A stretch of DNA of 64,000 nt from Enterovibrio norvegicus_B (GCF_002876705.1 NZ_MDAG01000057.1:434001-498000), one strand, 5' to 3'. Shown: positions 7,852-16,812, numbered from the stretch's first letter. Program-made: numbers and translations. Notes: generated by a model from the letters alone, not told the origin.

Positions 7852-9347
7852 GCGGCACCTTCCTGTTCGTTAGTTGTTTCGCGCGCTGGACGAGAAACAA
7901 GGTTAATAATGATTCCGACAGCGACGAGGGCTGCTGTTAGTCCCCAGCCAAGAAGACGTAATTCGTTCTGCGCATAACCGCCGTAGCCGTTTTCGAATGT
8001 GTTGAGCAGGTTAGAACCGACAATCCATGCCAACATCAGTGGGCTAACGAATCGGATACATACTTCAAGCCAAATACCCACATTGAATTCAGACACTTTA
8101 TTCACGTGTGCGCGAATGTCAGAGACCTTAATGAGCCAACCAAGGATAACCAATTCGATCAAGCAGCTCGCCAATAGCGCAACGTTGTTGATGAAGTAAT
8201 CAACCAAGTCGAGAAGCAAGAGTCCGCCATTGGTTGCGAACGCCATCGAAACGGCGAAGCCAATACCACAGACTAATGATGCTGCTTTCTTACGGCTGAT
8301 GTTGAGTTTGTCGATAATCGAAGAGGTCACCGCTTCAATGATCGAGATGTGTGAGCTTAAACCCGCGACAACAAGCGCTAAGAAGAACACTGGGCCCAAG
8401 ATATATGGGGCTGGCAGTAAGTTAATCGCTGCTGGAAGGGTAACAAACGCAAGACCGACGCCACCACTGACTACGTCTGTGATTGCTTTACCTTGCTCTC
8501 CTGCCATGTAACCCAGAATGGAGAAGATGAGTACACCGGCCATGATGGAGAAACCGCAGTTGATTAATACTGTCATGAAGGCGTTATTGCTGACATCGGA
8601 TTTCTCTGGCAAGTAGCTAGAGTATGCAAGCATGATGGCAAAGCCGACTGACAGCGTGAAGAAGATTTGGCCGTAAGCGGCTGACCAAACTTTGGTGTCA
8701 CTCAGCTTGCTGAAGTCTGGCGTGAACAGGTAGTTCAATCCATCCACTGCGCCTGGCAGGAATATCATGCGACCGATAAGCAGGAGCACCATAATGAACA
8801 GAAGTGGCATCATGATTTTGCTAGCACGCTCGATGCCGCCTTTAACGCCAGTAAACACTGCGGCAAAGGTGATTGCCCAAGCAAGCGCCATTGGGATGGC
8901 GATATGCAGCTGCAAGTTACCTAGGCTTGTCGGGGAGTTATCGCCCAGCTTCAGGTATTCGCCGAAGAAGAAAGCATTGGTATCAGTGCCCCAGCTTTGG
9001 TCAATAGCGAAGCCAACGTAAGACATTGCCCAGCCAATCACTGCAACATAATAAACAGCAATGGTTGCAGCAATGCCTACTTGGAACCAACCGAGCCATT
9101 CAAATTTTGTATTTAGCTTAGAAAATACAACCGGTGCAGAACCACGAAGCTTATGACCAAGGCCAAACTCCATGATCATGAAAGGAATACCTGCGGTAAT
9201 CATGGCGAAAAGGTAAGGAATAAAAAATGCGCCACCGCCATTTTCATAAGCCATATAAGGGAAACGCCAGATGTTTCCTAGGCCGATTGCTGAGCCCACT
9301 GCCGCCATAATAAAGCCGGCGCGTGAGCCCCATTGTTCTCTTTTCAT
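7848..9347 (-). CDS. sodium-dependent amino-acid transporter, NSS (SNF) family, MetP-like
   Basis: An inner-membrane Na+ symporter of 499 residues with about 12 hydrophobic segments. The N-terminus REQWGSRAGFIMAAVGSAIGLGNIWRFPYMAYENGGGAFFIPYL carries the LeuT-fold signature with the unwound helix-1 region (AIGLGNIWRFPY). The central segment AYGQIFFTLSVGFAIMLAYSSY also matches. It probably imports a neutral amino acid; methionine or alanine is suggested by the MetS-type partner that overlaps its 3' end, but the substrate is inferred. The ATG at 9347 has an AAGGAG Shine-Dalgarno at about 5 nt spacing. The leader upstream contains three hairpins (9382-9464). Confidence 0.92.
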   Translation of the reverse strand: MKREQWGSRAGFIMAAVGSAIGLGNIWRFPYMAYENGGGAFFIPYLFAMITAGIPFMIMEFGLGHKLRGSAPVVFSKLNTKFEWLGWFQVGIAATIAVYYVAVIGWAMSYVGFAIDQSWGTDTNAFFFGEYLKLGDNSPTSLGNLQLHIAIPMALAWAITFAAVFTGVKGGIERASKIMMPLLFIMVLLLIGRMIFLPGAVDGLNYLFTPDFSKLSDTKVWSAAYGQIFFTLSVGFAIMLAYSSYLPEKSDVSNNAFMTVLINCGFSIMAGVLIFSILGYMAGEQGKAITDVVSGGVGLAFVTLPAAINLLPAPYILGPVFFLALVVAGLSSHISIIEAVTSSIIDKLNISRKKAASLVCGIGFAVSMAFATNGGLLLLDLVDYFINNVALLASCLIELVILGWLIKVSDIRAHVNKVSEFNVGIWLEVCIRFVSPLMLAWIVGSNLLNTFENGYGGYAQNELRLLGWGLTAALVAVGIIINLVSRPARETTNEQEGAA

Positions 9348-9381
9348 AACTTCTCCTTGTCGAAGTGTTTACGCATTATTC

Positions 9382-9464
9382 GCGTCAGAAATGACGCTAT
9401 AGGTCGCTGATATTCTTGGGTAAGCAGCGTAAACCTCTGCGTTTTAAGGTGTTCCACCCACCTT
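9382..9464 (-). promoter_or_regulatory. structured 5' leader of the NSS transporter gene (candidate)
   Basis: Three hairpins lie within 120 nt upstream of the start. They are AAGGTG/CACCTT (9446-9464), GCAG/CTGC (9424-9440) and a perfect 6-bp stem GCGTCA/TGACGC with a 4-nt loop (9382-9397). On the minus strand the first loop (GGTGG) could also pair with TTACC further down, giving a pseudoknot. I do not recognise a known riboswitch consensus. A regulatory role is inference. Confidence 0.35.
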
Positions 9465-10237
9465 TGTTCTCATTCTTTGGTTTTCCCATCGTTAAAAGCA
9501 AAATAATAAACTGCCCACGAGGTTAAATGCAGACTAAACATTGGAGATAGGTAAAGCAATAGCGCATAAGTCTTCAATGTTTGGTTTGATATTCGTGAAT
9601 GCTCTGTTAAATATTGTTTATGTGGTGTGATGTAACGAGTGGTTGGGATTAATGGTGTATTGAACTAATGAGGGATAGGTCTGTTAGTGAAAAGTTGTGA
9701 ATTGGTAAAACGGTTCGTTTGTCGGAAAAGTGAGCAGATTTGCGCTTTATCTCTAAATTTGAATGCTAATGGTGATTTTATCGTGCTTTAACCGCATCGT
9801 TGTTGCTTTCTAATTTGATCTTTACAAAGTGAGTATGGGTTGTATCTATATGAATATATTGTTTTATATTTCAATTTTTCACTGGATTTACAATATCTCC
9901 GTTAAATGATTGTTAATTTTTATGGTGACGTTTAATTGTACATTAAACAACACTATTCTGAGGGTTTTGGTCGGCTTTTATTGCATTTTTTGAATAGTTA
10001 TTCGTGTTTCTAGTATGGCTTATTTTCTACATTTTAATGTGCCGTGAAACAGCGAAATATTCCGGAGAAGCCTGTAGCTCTAGGTGGTTGCAGTGTGTCA
10101 CATTTTGAAACACTCGCATCGTTAGATAGACGATCTATGATTCGAAAGTGAATAATCTAGCTTGCACCACGCCTTTCACTGCATTATTTGTATGTAACGG
10201 GCTTGTTAGTCAGATTGTTTGTAGAAGGAAAATAAAG
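9465..10237. other. long AT-rich intergenic region
   Basis: The 773 bp between the NSS leader and ynhF are AT-rich with no credible gene. They should hold the divergent promoters. A TTGAT-N4-ACAAA sequence at 9815-9828 resembles half an FNR site, which is not enough to call. I see no repeats or transposon ends. Confidence 0.6.
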
Positions 10238-10330
10238 ATGGACACGAATTTACGCATTGCACTAGTTACTGTTGGCTTCGCATTAACGATGATCTTTACC
10301 TACGCGACTGTCGCGATTGTTTTCTCTTAA
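10238..10330 (+). CDS. ynhF: YnhF-family small membrane protein
   Basis: A 30-residue single-pass membrane protein, MDTNLRIALVTVGFALTMIF followed by TYATVAIVFS. E. coli YnhF (29 residues) has the same plan of a short charged N-terminus (M-T-D-L-K) followed by one hydrophobic helix. The ATG at 10238 is preceded by AAGGAAAA. An upstream in-frame start at 10148 would add 30 residues without family support and lacks a ribosome site. The function of YnhF is unknown. It is flanked by a long upstream gap and the patatin-like gene downstream. Confidence 0.8.
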   Translation: MDTNLRIALVTVGFALTMIFTYATVAIVFS

Positions 10331-10460
10331 TCAAATAAAGCGGATTGATTTTGAAGTACCTTCGTTTTATCCCTACTTATCCATCTCGAATTTAATGGCT
10401 CTGCTGCCTTTGCAACAGGTAGAATGCGGTAATTGATAACCCACATCTTTTGAGGTTAGC

Positions 10461-11675
10461 GTGCAGAGCCATAAAGACGGTTTCTCTTTGGACAGTTTAT
10501 CGTCCGACGCAGAACAGAGTCATTTCTTAACACCACATCCAACCCGCAGAAAACGCATTGCCTTGGTCGCACAAGGGGGTGGTCAGCGTGGAATTTTCAC
10601 ATCTGGTGTACTTGATAGCTTCCTTGATGCTGGGTTTGACCCCTTTGAAATCTTTATCGGCACGTCTGCGGGGGCACTCAACCTGTCTGCGTTTATTTGC
10701 CGTCAAAAAGGGTTCGGCCATCAATTCATTACCGAGTTCACGACGGACGACCGATTTTTCAATCTCATGAAATATGTTCGCCGTCAGCAATTCATGGACT
10801 TGGACTGGGCGCTGACGCTTGCTGAACCTACGCATCCGAATGGCTTGTGTTTTGAAGCAGCGAAACAGACGCTAAAACATCGCTCTGCCTATGCGTGTGC
10901 GACAAACTCACACACGCTTGAGCCTGAATATTTCCACATGTTCCAAGACAATTGGCGTTCTGTGTTAAAGGCGACCTGTGCGATCCCATTGCTCTATGAA
11001 TCGACAGTAGCCCTCAATGGTCAGCATTATGTGGATGGTGGAGTGAGTGGTGCAATTCCTGCGCGCGAAGCGTTTAACCGCGGCGCAGATATTATTGTGG
11101 TTATTCGAACTGAGCCTGTTACGCATGAAGAACCTCATACGACCTCGCCGTTGATAGAGAATTTTCGCAACAAAGTAGAAGCGAGATTGCCAGAGTACGC
11201 GGCACGATTGAATATCGAGCATCGACTTGAAAAGCTCTCGGATCTCCATCATCAAGTGTCGACAAGACTCAATGAATTGAAGTTTCGCTACGCAGAGAAA
11301 AACCACGAAAACCTGTGGTTGAAACTAAAAGATATTGTGCCTGAACGCATGCAGCGAAACGGCGAAAGGTGGTTGTTCGGCGGAGATGTCATCTATCGCT
11401 TGCATGAATTGTCAGGTCATAAAATCAATGCAGACATGCTTGAAATGCTGACAAAACATTACCATACCTACCAAGATTCCATCGACTTCCTGGCGAACCC
11501 GCCGATGCGCACTGAACTACTTCAGATTGCGCCAGAAACCCCCTTGATTAGCAGCGCGTTGCTGAGTAAACCTCATCAACTTGAACATGACTATCAGAAT
11601 GGGGTGAGAGCAGGTCGGCAGTTTTTGTGGAAGTATTCAGACATGCTAAAAAATGCGTCTACGATTACAGAGTGA
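10461..11675 (+). CDS. patatin-like phospholipase (YjjU-like)
   Basis: A 404-residue predicted serine hydrolase of the patatin family, without a signal peptide. The oxyanion motif is GGGQRG (RIALVAQGGGQRGIFTSGVL). The nucleophile elbow is GTSAG (FIGTSAGALNLSAF). The catalytic Asp is in VDGGVSGAIPAREAFNRGA, so the Ser-Asp dyad is complete. The remaining half (about residues 250-400) matches the C-terminal extension of YjjU-type proteins rather than plant patatins. GTG is used as start, with a GAGG Shine-Dalgarno. It probably deacylates phospholipids or related esters in the cytoplasm. It is transcribed alone or with the next gene, which starts 125 bp downstream after a T-less hairpin (TGATTGGG/CCCAATCA near 11688-11718). 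Confidence 0.87.
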   Translation: MQSHKDGFSLDSLSSDAEQSHFLTPHPTRRKRIALVAQGGGQRGIFTSGVLDSFLDAGFDPFEIFIGTSAGALNLSAFICRQKGFGHQFITEFTTDDRFFNLMKYVRRQQFMDLDWALTLAEPTHPNGLCFEAAKQTLKHRSAYACATNSHTLEPEYFHMFQDNWRSVLKATCAIPLLYESTVALNGQHYVDGGVSGAIPAREAFNRGADIIVVIRTEPVTHEEPHTTSPLIENFRNKVEARLPEYAARLNIEHRLEKLSDLHHQVSTRLNELKFRYAEKNHENLWLKLKDIVPERMQRNGERWLFGGDVIYRLHELSGHKINADMLEMLTKHYHTYQDSIDFLANPPMRTELLQIAPETPLISSALLSKPHQLEHDYQNGVRAGRQFLWKYSDMLKNASTITE

Positions 11676-11800
11676 CTTATTGTAACTGATTGGGATTAAA
11701 CGCTTTATACCCAATCAACCTGACGCCTAGATCATAACGTCAGTAAACCTCTCTGAATCCTGCATCTTCAGGTTGTTTGGGTATATATCAAGGAAGAGCT

Positions 11801-12358
11801 GTGACAGAATTTGAAAAAATGCAGCAGGGGAATCCGTATAGCCCCGCTGATGCTGAATTAACCCAATTTCGATTTGCTTCACGCAGACTATGCCAAACCT
11901 TTAATGCTCTCGACCCTGCCGCAACAGAACAGCAGGGCATGGTGGTGACGAAATTGTTCGCGCGTCGTGGCAAAGAGGTGGCAATTGAAGCGCCATTCAC
12001 GTGTTCGTATGGCATGAATATTCACCTCGGTTCGAATGTCGCTATTGGGCCAAATTGCACCATTATCGACAGTGGTCACGTTGAAATTGGCAATAATGTA
12101 CACATTGGCCCCAGTGTGGGCATTTATGCCAACTCTCAGTGCTTACTTCCCCTTGATATTCTGCATGGTGAACAAGAGATCTCTCTGCCCATTATCATTG
12201 GCAATAACGTTGTCATTGGGGGGAGTAGTGCCATTAAAGCCGGGGTCTGCATTGGTGAAGGTGCAGTCGTTGATATTGGCGCGGTCGTTGAAGATGATGT
12301 GGAACCATTTGCAGTAGTTGCTGGAAATCCTGCGGTAGTGGTCAGGCGGCTAAGATAA
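11801..12358 (+). CDS. sugar O-acetyltransferase of the Maa/NodL/LacA type, catalytic His not at usual place
   Basis: A 185-residue left-handed beta-helix acetyltransferase. The N-terminal Maa domain (TEFEKMQQGNPYSPADAELTQ) is followed by hexapeptide repeats (GSNVAIGPNCTIID, IGNNVHIGPSVGIYAN, IGNNVVIGGSSAIKAGVCIGEG) and the closing VVAGNPAVVVRRLR. Such enzymes move acetyl from acetyl-CoA to maltose, glucose or galactosides. In LacA and Maa the catalytic His sits in a T-x-HP motif right after the IYT/LYT strand; here that stretch reads IYANSQCLLPLD and has no His. The nearest is in DILHGEQ. Activity is therefore uncertain. I chose the GTG at 11801, because it has an AAGGAAGAG ribosome site and fits the family start. 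Confidence 0.85.
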   Translation: MTEFEKMQQGNPYSPADAELTQFRFASRRLCQTFNALDPAATEQQGMVVTKLFARRGKEVAIEAPFTCSYGMNIHLGSNVAIGPNCTIIDSGHVEIGNNVHIGPSVGIYANSQCLLPLDILHGEQEISLPIIIGNNVVIGGSSAIKAGVCIGEGAVVDIGAVVEDDVEPFAVVAGNPAVVVRRLR

Positions 12359-12596
12359 CCATATTTAATATGTAACTAGTCGCGCTAAATTCCCTAAGAT
12401 TTGGTACATTGTCTGTAAGTTGCATATCGCTGTATATCACTGTTTATTTGATTGGTTGGCGGTAAGGTTATAGTTCTGCTAGGCTTGACCGAAAGATGAC
12501 CAAAAAACTATATAAATAGCATTTTTTGTACGGTTTTTCAGTTGTGTAGGGCAGTTCACTTTGGCGCAAGCTAGGTGATAAAAAGAGAAAGAGACG

Positions 12597-13199
12597 ATGG
12601 CAAAAGTAAGAGCAAGAGTTCCTTTGAAAGTGGGAGTTGGCAGCAAGATTTCTGCAGAAATCCTGTCATTTGAAGGTTTGAACTCGGACAAAGAGCACGT
12701 CGCGATCATCTTCAAAAATGTTGATCAACAAAGTGGCAATACACCGCTTGTTCGTATGCATTCAGAATGTTTAACGGGAGACGTTTTTCACTCGTCACGT
12801 TGTGACTGTGGTGAGCAGTTAGAAGAAACCATACAGAAAATGGGTACCGAAGGCGGCATCATTCTGTATTTACGCCAAGAAGGTCGAGGAATTGGCCTGT
12901 ATAACAAACTCGATGCGTATGAACTTCAAAGTGAAGGGATGGATACCTATCAAGCGAACAATCATCTTGGGTTTCCTGATGATCTTCGTACCTTTGAAGA
13001 CGCCGCTGAAATGTTAAAGGCGCTTGATGTGCATAGCATCCGCTTAGTCACCAACAACCCTAAAAAGATCCGAGAGATTCAGGAACTCGGCATCACATTA
13101 GAAGAAGTGGTGGGGACGAAGGCACACATTAAAGATGGCAACGAGAATTACTTGAAAGCAAAAGTTTCTCACGGTCATCATAAACTCACGATTGAGTAG
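12597..13199 (+). CDS. ribA: GTP cyclohydrolase II
   Basis: A cytoplasmic enzyme that opens GTP to 2,5-diamino-6-ribosylamino-pyrimidinone phosphate, the first step of riboflavin synthesis. It has 200 residues, like E. coli RibA (196). Zinc ligands C58, C69 and C71 lie in MHSECLTGDVFHSSRCDCGEQ. The GTP-binding and catalytic segments YLRQEGRGIGLYNKLDAYELQ, DTYQANNHLGFPDDLRTF and RLVTNNPKKIREIQELGI are all intact. No RibB domain is fused. The ATG at 12597 has an upstream AAAGAGAAAGAGAC stretch as ribosome site. No FMN-riboswitch-like sequence precedes it. A strong terminator follows at 13271-13299, so it is probably monocistronic. Confidence 0.95.
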   Translation: MAKVRARVPLKVGVGSKISAEILSFEGLNSDKEHVAIIFKNVDQQSGNTPLVRMHSECLTGDVFHSSRCDCGEQLEETIQKMGTEGGIILYLRQEGRGIGLYNKLDAYELQSEGMDTYQANNHLGFPDDLRTFEDAAEMLKALDVHSIRLVTNNPKKIREIQELGITLEEVVGTKAHIKDGNENYLKAKVSHGHHKLTIE

Positions 13200-13553
13200 C
13201 TATCGCATTAACCCCCCAGAGTCACACGCACCAAAGTGTTGTACACCTGACGAGGGGCGTGTTGAACGAAAAAGCAGCGTTAAAAGCGCTGCTTTTTTTG
13301 TGCCTGACAAATGAGTGATGATTTTTTGTCCATAAATGCTATCGCATTAAAATATCTAATCTGAACTATGATTTCTTATCGTGTGTAAAACACGTTCTCA
13401 CTCTTGTTTCCCGCCTAAGCTATCACTAATATCTGCAAAAAATTGGCTGGTGACCCGTTTCGAACGACTTTTCTTCGTTTTTCACTTCTTCATCTCGCCT
13501 GCATTCATAAAAGAAACTTACGCATTATTTGCTGTTGTATAAGGAATATGGTG
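13200..13553. other. intergenic region with ribA terminator and emrD promoter side
   Basis: 354 bp without a gene. It contains the ribA terminator (13271-13299), and the rest is presumed promoter and leader of the EmrD-like gene. I see no recognisable operator. Confidence 0.5.
13271..13299 (+). terminator. ribA rho-independent terminator
   Basis: AAAGCAGCG (13271-13279) pairs with CGCTGCTTT (13287-13295), followed by a run of seven Ts. Confidence 0.9.
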
Positions 13554-14756
13554 ATGCCGTCGGCGAAGCCTTTGTCTAACATTCTTCTGATGATCATTAT
13601 TTTGGCTGCTGTTGGTCAAATGACGCAAACCATGTACGTGCCTTCGATGGCACTGATGGCCGCGGATTTTCAAGTCACGCCTTCGCTTCTTCAAGCGGTC
13701 ATGGCGTGTTATTTGATCCCCTATGGGCTATCCCAATTCATATACGGGCCGCTCTCTGATCGATTTGGCCGTAAGCCCATCATTTTGGTGGGTTTGGCAA
13801 TATATGTTGTGGGTACCATTGTGGCACTGTTTGCGACGACCTTTGATGGCTTCCTCGTTGGCAGCGTTATCCAAGGCGCAGGTATTGGCTGTGGTGGTGC
13901 AATGGCGCGTACGTTAACCCGTGATTGTTTCGAAGGAAGCCGTCTGCATAAAGCGAACAGCCTTGTGAGCATGGGGCTTATCTTTTCACCTTTGATTGCC
14001 CCCGTTTTGGGTGGCTACTTGAGTACGCTATTTCAGTGGCAGGCGAGTTACCTTTTCCTATTGGTTTTGGCGGGCGTGGTGTTTCTGATTATGTCCGTTG
14101 GGTTTCGCGAAACCTTGCCGAAGGAATCTCGCCGCAATGATCGCGTTATTACAAGTTATCAATACGTATTGAGTAACCGACAGTTTCAAGGCTACCTGCT
14201 TTGTCTGATCGCCATTTTCTCTGGCATTTCGGTTTTTGAAGCAGCGGCTGGTGTATTGCTTGGTAGTACTTTGGGGCTAGAAGCGACGACGGTGAGCTGG
14301 TTGTTTGTTTTGCCGTTACCGGGATTCATGCTGGGGTCATGGTTATCGAGCGTGATTGAGTCTCGTTATACCAATGCAACAACTGTTGTTGTTGGATCTG
14401 TTTCTCTGGTTCTGGGTGCATTAACCATTTTTGTCCCTGGCATGCAGGGTATGGTGACAATTGAATCATTAATTGGCGGTGCGTTTATCTATTTCTTGGG
14501 TGCAGGTGTGTTGTTTCCAGCTGCAACAACAGGCGCACTTACGCCATTTCCTCGTCATGCAGGTACAGCGGGCGCGGTTTTGGGTGGCGTGCAAAATATA
14601 GCAGCGGGTGGATTTACATTGGTTGCCGCTAAAATGAGCATGACCGACCAATTCGCGCTTGGTTTGATTCTGCTGATCATGGCGTTGATTTCTAGCGTGG
14701 GCTTGTTGCTCTGTAAGAATCAAACAGAAGTGCCTGAATTGCCAATGGCAGCATAA
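13554..14756 (+). CDS. emrD: EmrD-family multidrug efflux MFS transporter
   Basis: A 400-residue, 12-helix major facilitator of the EmrD branch (DHA1), which expels hydrophobic drugs by proton antiport. It tracks E. coli EmrD closely: LAAVGQMTQTMYVPSMALMA, the loop 2-3 motif A in YGPLSDRFGRKPIILVGL, GAGIGCGGAMARTLTRDCFE, and TTGALTPFPRHAGTAGAVLGG near the end. I place the start at the ATG at 13554, where AAGGAA stands about 7 nt upstream. The in-frame extension upstream to 13443 is not family-like. The gene stands alone between terminators and the peptide transporter leader. Confidence 0.9.
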   Translation: MPSAKPLSNILLMIIILAAVGQMTQTMYVPSMALMAADFQVTPSLLQAVMACYLIPYGLSQFIYGPLSDRFGRKPIILVGLAIYVVGTIVALFATTFDGFLVGSVIQGAGIGCGGAMARTLTRDCFEGSRLHKANSLVSMGLIFSPLIAPVLGGYLSTLFQWQASYLFLLVLAGVVFLIMSVGFRETLPKESRRNDRVITSYQYVLSNRQFQGYLLCLIAIFSGISVFEAAAGVLLGSTLGLEATTVSWLFVLPLPGFMLGSWLSSVIESRYTNATTVVVGSVSLVLGALTIFVPGMQGMVTIESLIGGAFIYFLGAGVLFPAATTGALTPFPRHAGTAGAVLGGVQNIAAGGFTLVAAKMSMTDQFALGLILLIMALISSVGLLLCKNQTEVPELPMAA

Positions 14757-14892
14757 ACGAGGGAAATAGAGAGTAGGTAAGTCATTTTCTCGCTACTAAA
14801 TTCAATATAGCCAGTAAATTCCGTCGTTATTACCTTCACGTAAAGGCGGGAAAACAGGTGTGTTTTCCTGCCACGTCTAACATTTGTTCTGT

Positions 14893-14906
14893 CTGATTTA
14901 GATCAA
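14893..14906 (+). promoter_or_regulatory. FNR-like site upstream of the peptide transporter
   Basis: CTGAT-TTAG-ATCAA matches the FNR consensus TTGAT-N4-ATCAA at 9 of 10 informative positions. It lies 153 bp before the transporter start. Anaerobic induction would fit what is known of the related enteric tripeptide permease TppB. A chance match cannot be excluded. Confidence 0.5.
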
Positions 14907-14983
14907 TGTAACTGTATAAATGTAATTTTCTTTCACTAAGTATTTGCGACATTCATCAATATGGTGCAGTCTGTACGGCCTGT

Positions 14984-15047
14984 GGCGGAGACAAACAGGA
15001 CATGGAGGCCCTCAAAAACGCTCCCGCCGAGATAATCAGAAAGGCGG
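14984..15047 (+). promoter_or_regulatory. leader with two exclusive pairings, one covering the Shine-Dalgarno (candidate riboregulator)
   Basis: CCGCC at 15024-15028 can pair with GGCGG at 15043-15047, which is part of the ribosome site AAGGCGG, across a 14-nt loop. The same CCGCC can instead pair with GGCGG at 14984-14988, extended by AG/CT around one bulged C, which would free the ribosome site. A further CCTGT/ACAGG stem lies at about 14979-14999. This is the logic of a translational switch. The ligand, if any, is unknown. Folded by eye. Confidence 0.4.
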
Positions 15048-15058
15048 TAATCACGACA

Positions 15059-16456
15059 ATGAACGCAAACACTCAGTCAAGCTGGCTTGGTCATCCTCGC
15101 GGTTTGTTCCTACTGTGCGGTACCGAACTATGGGAACGCTTCTCCTTCTACGCAATGCGCGCCATTTTGGTGCTCTATCTCACAGATAAAACCATTAACG
15201 GTGGCTTGGGTTGGACGACACAAGACGCTTTGAACCTTTATGGTATTTACACCGGTTTGGTTTACCTTACCCCCGTCTTTGGCGGCTGGTTAGCAGATAA
15301 TTTCCTCGGTCAACGCCGTTCCATCATCATTGGTGGTGCATTGATGGCGATTGGTCAATTCACATTGGCATTACCCAACAGCTTTATTGACCCGTATGAA
15401 CTGCACGCGTTCTATGTTGGTCTTGGTTTCCTTATTGTTGGTAATGGTCTCTTTAAGCCAAACATTTCAACCATGGTTGGCCAGCTCTATGGCGAAGGCG
15501 ATAACCGCCGCGATGGTGCATTCACTATCTTCTATATGGGCATTAACCTTGGTTCACTGTTAGCGGGTTTGATTGCGGGCACAGCGTCCATTCATTACGG
15601 CTGGAAAGCGGGTTTCCTCTGCGCTGGCATCGGTATGCTGATCTCTTTGGTTATCCAGCTTGTTCTTGCGCAGCGTTTTCTGGGCTCTATCGGTATTGAA
15701 CCTGCGGCGAAGAAGCAACTTCGTGAATCAGGCAGCAATGAAAAACAACCTCTAACAGCGATTGAGCGTGATCGTCTGAAAGTGATTGTGGTCATGAGCT
15801 TGTTTGTCATCATCTTCTGGGCGGGCTTTGAGCAAGCAGGCGGATTGATGAACATTTACTCGCAGCAATATACAGATCGTATGATCGGCGCGTTTGAAGT
15901 GCCTGCGGCGTGGTTCCAATCTCTCAATCCGATGTTCATCATTATCATGGCACCTTTACTTGCTGTAGTATGGCGTCGCCTTGATGACAATGAACCGAGT
16001 TCGCCGATTAAATTTGCGATGGCAATGGGCTTTCTTGCACTCGGTTTCGTCTGTATGGTGGGTGCCGCGATGCAACAGGGCGGTGATATGTCCGTCAAAG
16101 CTTCCATGTGGTGGCTTGTTGGCGCGTATTTCTTCCATACATTGGGCGAGCTATGCCTCTCTCCAATTGGTTTGTCGCTTATCACGAAACTTGCGCCGTT
16201 ACGTCTGATGTCTGTCATGATGGGGACATGGTTTTGTGCGAATGCTGTTGCTAACTACGTTGCCGGTTTCATTGGTAGCCATGTCGGTGATGCAGGTCCG
16301 TTGGCTATCTTCGGTGGAATCGCTGTTACAGCGGCGGTTGCGGGCGTATTGCTTGTGCTTTGTTCGTCAAAATTGGTTGAATGGATGCATGGTGCCGAAG
16401 GCAATCCAGTGAGCGTACGCAAAGTGGGTGAAGAAAGCACCGCCCCAGCGGTCTAG
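15059..16456 (+). CDS. proton-dependent di/tripeptide transporter, POT/PTR family
   Basis: A 465-residue inner-membrane peptide:proton symporter of the DtpA/DtpB (YdgR/YhiP) group. The first helix carries the E-x-x-E-R proton motif (LCGTELWERFSFYAMRAILVLYL). The POT signatures GGWLADNFLGQRRSIIIGG and FTIFYMGINLGSLLAGLIAG are clear, as is FFHTLGELCLSPIGLSLITKLAP near helix 10. About 14 hydrophobic segments are present. I place the start at the ATG at 15059 (NANTQSSWLGHPRG), 11 nt after AAGGCGG. An in-frame ATG at 15002 has AGGA only 1-2 nt away and is unlikely. An FNR-like box and a switch-like leader precede it, and a terminator follows at 16481. Confidence 0.92.
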   Translation: MNANTQSSWLGHPRGLFLLCGTELWERFSFYAMRAILVLYLTDKTINGGLGWTTQDALNLYGIYTGLVYLTPVFGGWLADNFLGQRRSIIIGGALMAIGQFTLALPNSFIDPYELHAFYVGLGFLIVGNGLFKPNISTMVGQLYGEGDNRRDGAFTIFYMGINLGSLLAGLIAGTASIHYGWKAGFLCAGIGMLISLVIQLVLAQRFLGSIGIEPAAKKQLRESGSNEKQPLTAIERDRLKVIVVMSLFVIIFWAGFEQAGGLMNIYSQQYTDRMIGAFEVPAAWFQSLNPMFIIIMAPLLAVVWRRLDDNEPSSPIKFAMAMGFLALGFVCMVGAAMQQGGDMSVKASMWWLVGAYFFHTLGELCLSPIGLSLITKLAPLRLMSVMMGTWFCANAVANYVAGFIGSHVGDAGPLAIFGGIAVTAAVAGVLLVLCSSKLVEWMHGAEGNPVSVRKVGEESTAPAV

Positions 16457-16480
16457 CTCGACTAAGCTCATATAAATATT

Positions 16481-16516
16481 AACAAAAGCCATCATATAGA
16501 TGGCTTTTGTTGTTTT
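16481..16516 (+). terminator. terminator after the peptide transporter
   Basis: AACAAAAGCCAT (16481-16492) pairs with ATGGCTTTTGTT (16500-16511), followed by GTTTT. Confidence 0.85.
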
Positions 16517-16812
16517 AAAAAGAAGGATGTTTTTCTAGTCACGAACTTTCTAGTCTTTCATACTTATTCCATTCAACAGTACTGCATCCCGTATAATCGC
16601 AACCTATTGACCATTAATTCTTTCATCATTCCTGACTAAAAACTTACCCTCACTTGTCCTTAAATTCACATTAAAAGCCCCAGATATGCTTGCTGGGAGT
16701 CACTCAATCTACGAACCTGTGTGTCGTATGAAACAGCGGCGCAAAACGTTTTTCTGGGTTGTATAGCGTTCCAATGTGTCCAAAAGCAACACTCACCAAT
16801 AGGACAATATCT
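16517..16812 (+). other. intergenic region with presumed promoter of the riboswitch-controlled RTX gene
   Basis: These 296 bp lie between the peptide transporter terminator and the riboswitch aptamer. They contain no credible gene. The transcription start of the RTX gene should lie here; I could not assign promoter boxes with confidence. Confidence 0.5.

Noticed and set aside
9815..9828. FNR-like TTGATCTTTACAAA
   Set aside because: The right half matches poorly (ACAAA) and it is over 400 bp from either gene start.
15002..15058. Upstream ATG of the peptide transporter
   Set aside because: The ribosome site would be only 1-2 nt away, and the added residues do not resemble POT N-termini.
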